Shown here: in pieces, positions 62,931-64,000 of the stretch
Layout: each line of letters begins with the position of its first letter
How positions within the stretch are numbered: position 1 is the first letter of the stretch
From: a virus
IMG/VR virus record: IMGVR_UViG_3300008448_000063
Span: 1-64,000 of that record
Strand: one strand, 5' to 3'
Length of the DNA: 64,000 bases
Notes under the pieces: model-generated
The model's database searches: none
Seen by the model: only the letters and a program-made list of their open reading frames with translations
What the model was told of the DNA's origin: nothing
Translations under genes and position numbers: made by a program

Positions 62931-63263
62931 TCAGTTTTCTTCTTTGTGCATATCAATCATCATTTCATTGATCTCATCATGATTGATCAATTTGCTGTCC
63001 CAGGAAACATCATCAGCAGTGGTGAGTTTATCAATGTTTACCATGTTCCTGATGAACTTTTGGTAAGGAGTTTCATTGTCAGAAACATACTCTACACATG
63101 CAACAGCAGTGTTATACAGAAAAGGTTGATTCTGGATCCACAGGGATACATTCCAGGTTTCATAATTTGCCCAACCATTATAGGTTTGATTGATGGTTTG
63201 TGTGGTTTGATTGATGGTTTGCATGGTTTGAAGTTGTTTCTCAACCTTTGATACATGTATCAT
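62931..63263 (-). CDS. DUF7249-like protein, 110 aa
   Basis: The core YNGWANYETWNVSLWIQN near residues 28-45 matches a small phage and archaeal-virus family I associate with DUF7249, of unknown function. Before it, residues 14-27 are a QTINQTTQTINQT run encoded by a 21-nt tandem repeat. The frame stays open to an ATG at 63326, but I prefer ATG at 63263 because the extra part holds an 8-bp hairpin (63295-63316), which suits a leader. The C-terminus is acidic, ending MIDMHKEEN. Coordinates of the start are uncertain. Confidence 0.65.
   Translation of the reverse strand: MIHVSKVEKQLQTMQTINQTTQTINQTYNGWANYETWNVSLWIQNQPFLYNTAVACVEYVSDNETPYQKFIRNMVNIDKLTTADDVSWDSKLINHDEINEMMIDMHKEEN
63249..63262. 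promoter_or_regulatory. 14-bp perfect palindrome
   Basis: TGATACATGTATCA is a perfect 14-bp palindrome that sits over the first codons of the DUF7249-like gene start at 63263. It could be an operator, or simply codons 1-5 by chance. Confidence 0.35.
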
Positions 63264-63294
63264 ACCACAGATTGAGGGGTTTCGGTAAATGTTA

Positions 63295-63316
63295 GTGCCA
63301 CTTTGATTAGTGGCAC
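63295..63316 (-). promoter_or_regulatory. Perfect 8-bp hairpin in leader
   Basis: GTGCCACT, a 6-nt loop, AGTGGCAC: a perfect inverted repeat between the stop of the 70-aa gene (63334) and the start of the DUF7249-like gene. No T-tract follows, so it is more likely a regulatory stem or processing site than a terminator. Confidence 0.5.
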
Positions 63317-63333
63317 ATGATGTCATTTAGTGA

Positions 63334-63546
63334 TCAGAAATCAAAATCATCAGCATAATCATTGTCCATGATGTAGGCATCAGTAGGATACTCTGCGGAA
63401 ACTTCATCTTCTACATCAACCACAGGAACTTGATCCTCTTGAGTGTCAATAACTGCATCAAGAATTTCAAGAAGTTGATTGCCATCTTGTGCTTTGGCGA
63501 GCATAGACAGAGCAACAACTTTAGGCATCGAAAGAGTAGCAGTCAT
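63334..63546 (-). CDS. Hypothetical acidic protein, 70 aa
   Basis: From ATG at 63546 the product is MTATLSMPKVVALSMLAKAQ, then DGNQLLEILDAVI and an acidic C-terminus ending DNDYADDFDF. The frame is open upstream to 63672, but the extra 42 residues are Ser/Thr/His/Cys-rich and atypical, and the ATG at 63546 is preceded by the same A-rich context (AAAACAAATG) as the 41-aa gene. I recall similar 70-aa proteins in cyanophages. Function unknown; the acidic tail could mimic nucleic acid. Confidence 0.6.
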   Translation of the reverse strand: MTATLSMPKVVALSMLAKAQDGNQLLEILDAVIDTQEDQVPVVDVEDEVSAEYPTDAYIMDNDYADDFDF

Positions 63547-63625
63547 TTGTTTTGAAAGAGTGAAACAGTGGTGCAACTTGAGGGTTGCAGAGAATCCACC
63601 AAGGTGGAAGGATTCAGTGCAACTA

Positions 63626-64000
63626 TCAGAAGTTTTTGTGGAAGATGTATCCATCAACAAAGGAGAAATCATACCTCAGATTTACATTCCAGGTAGCACT
63701 CCAATCAATCACAACTGGCATATCTTGCAGACTGTTAGGATAGCAGTCATTTACAAATTGCTCTGCAAATTGTTCCTCACTGTCATACTGTCCATAATAG
63801 GCATCAGTGAAATGTGCAATGCACTCAATACCAAACTCATCTACAAATGCATCAACTACCTCATAAGAATAGTCCTCACCATTCTCTACATATTCCTCAT
63901 AATAAGCAAGGAAGTTTTCTTCCCCATGCTCACTGATGAAGACCAACATATCCTCATCATAATAGTTTTGCTCTTTCAGTTCATCAATTTTTGCCTGAAC
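63626..64000 (-). CDS. ArdA-like antirestriction protein (5' end outside window)
   Basis: The open frame runs to the window edge, so the start is missing and 124 residues are visible. The segment FTDAYYGQYDSEEQFAEQFV near residues 64-83 fits the ArdA pattern F-x-x-x-Y-x-G-x-Y-x-S-x-x-x-F-A, and the C-terminus WSATWNVNLRYDF...VDGYIF fits the ArdA ending. ArdA is an elongated acidic DNA mimic that blocks type I restriction enzymes. The visible part is strongly acidic (many D and E). Assignment is by pattern; the full gene is needed for certainty. Confidence 0.65.
   Translation of the reverse strand, partial: VQAKIDELKEQNYYDEDMLVFISEHGEENFLAYYEEYVENGEDYSYEVVDAFVDEFGIECIAHFTDAYYGQYDSEEQFAEQFVNDCYPNSLQDMPVVIDWSATWNVNLRYDFSFVDGYIFHKNF

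Noticed and set aside
63264-63326. 21-residue N-terminal extension of the DUF7249-like protein.
   Set aside because: It would place a perfect hairpin inside the coding sequence; I treat it as leader, with some doubt.
63547-63672. N-terminal 42-residue extension of the 70-aa acidic protein.
   Set aside because: Its composition differs from the rest and it overlaps the end of the ArdA-like gene; the internal ATG has the same context as neighbouring starts.
1-64000. tRNA genes, photosynthesis genes and integrase.
   Set aside because: None was seen on reading both strands; I did not have a tool to scan for tRNAs.

Overview
This window is part of a lytic, T4-like (myovirus) cyanophage genome, most likely one infecting marine Synechococcus or Prochlorococcus. 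The sequence shows a nearly complete T4-type replication, recombination and virion gene set, all read from the minus strand and tightly packed, with many ATGA-type overlaps and visibly AT-rich DNA. The cyanobacterial link comes from accessory genes usual in cyanophages (Hsp20, MazG-like, DUF3110-like, DUF4815 and YHYH virion proteins) and from a cluster of TTTTCCACA boxes, which is the cyanobacterial form of the DnaA box. No photosynthesis gene, tRNA, integrase or CRISPR array was seen.

In transcription order (high to low coordinates): (1) 64,000-61,200 is an accessory region of small genes. It holds an ArdA-like gene, a DUF7249-like gene, a leader with two perfect 61-nt repeats, and a 434-nt non-coding stretch with about ten DnaA-box-like sites, a plus-strand sigma70-like promoter and G-tracts, which is a candidate replication origin. 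(2) 61,190-59,044 holds small genes and a glycosyltransferase-like gene. (3) 59,015-37,691 is the baseplate block: gp25, gp6, a 2,746-aa protein with a YHYH domain, a 921-aa structural protein, gp8 and a 2,148-aa DUF4815 protein. (4) 37,694-19,441 is the neck, packaging, tail and head block: two tiny genes, gp13, gp14, gp15, gp16, a three-domain fusion protein, gp17, gp18, gp19, gp20, a gp67-like core protein, three structural genes, gp21, gp22, gp23 and gp3. (5) 19,437-9,494 is recombination, late transcription and the replisome: UvsY, UvsW, an Sm-like protein, gp55, gp47, a DUF3110-like protein, gp46, a DUF3310 protein, gp45, gp44, a Dam methylase, gp62 and RegA. (6) 9,389-1 holds Hsp20, a nucleotidyltransferase with a capsid-targeting-like leader, two more Sm-like proteins, gp43, UvsX, gp41, MazG-like, an unknown 425-aa protein, a second DNA methyltransferase and the start of another leader-bearing protein.

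Together the genes copy the genome (gp43/44/62/45/41), recombine it (UvsX/Y/W, gp46/47), switch on late transcription (gp55 with gp45 acting at TATAAATA-type promoters found about 15-50 nt before many late genes), build and mature heads (gp20-23 and the gp21 protease), package DNA (gp16/17) and build contractile tails. The most unusual signals are the DnaA-box cluster with its plus-strand promoter, the tandem structured leader, T4-type capsid-targeting leaders ending in (L/I)xE on several non-structural-looking proteins, and three divergent Sm-like paralogues.
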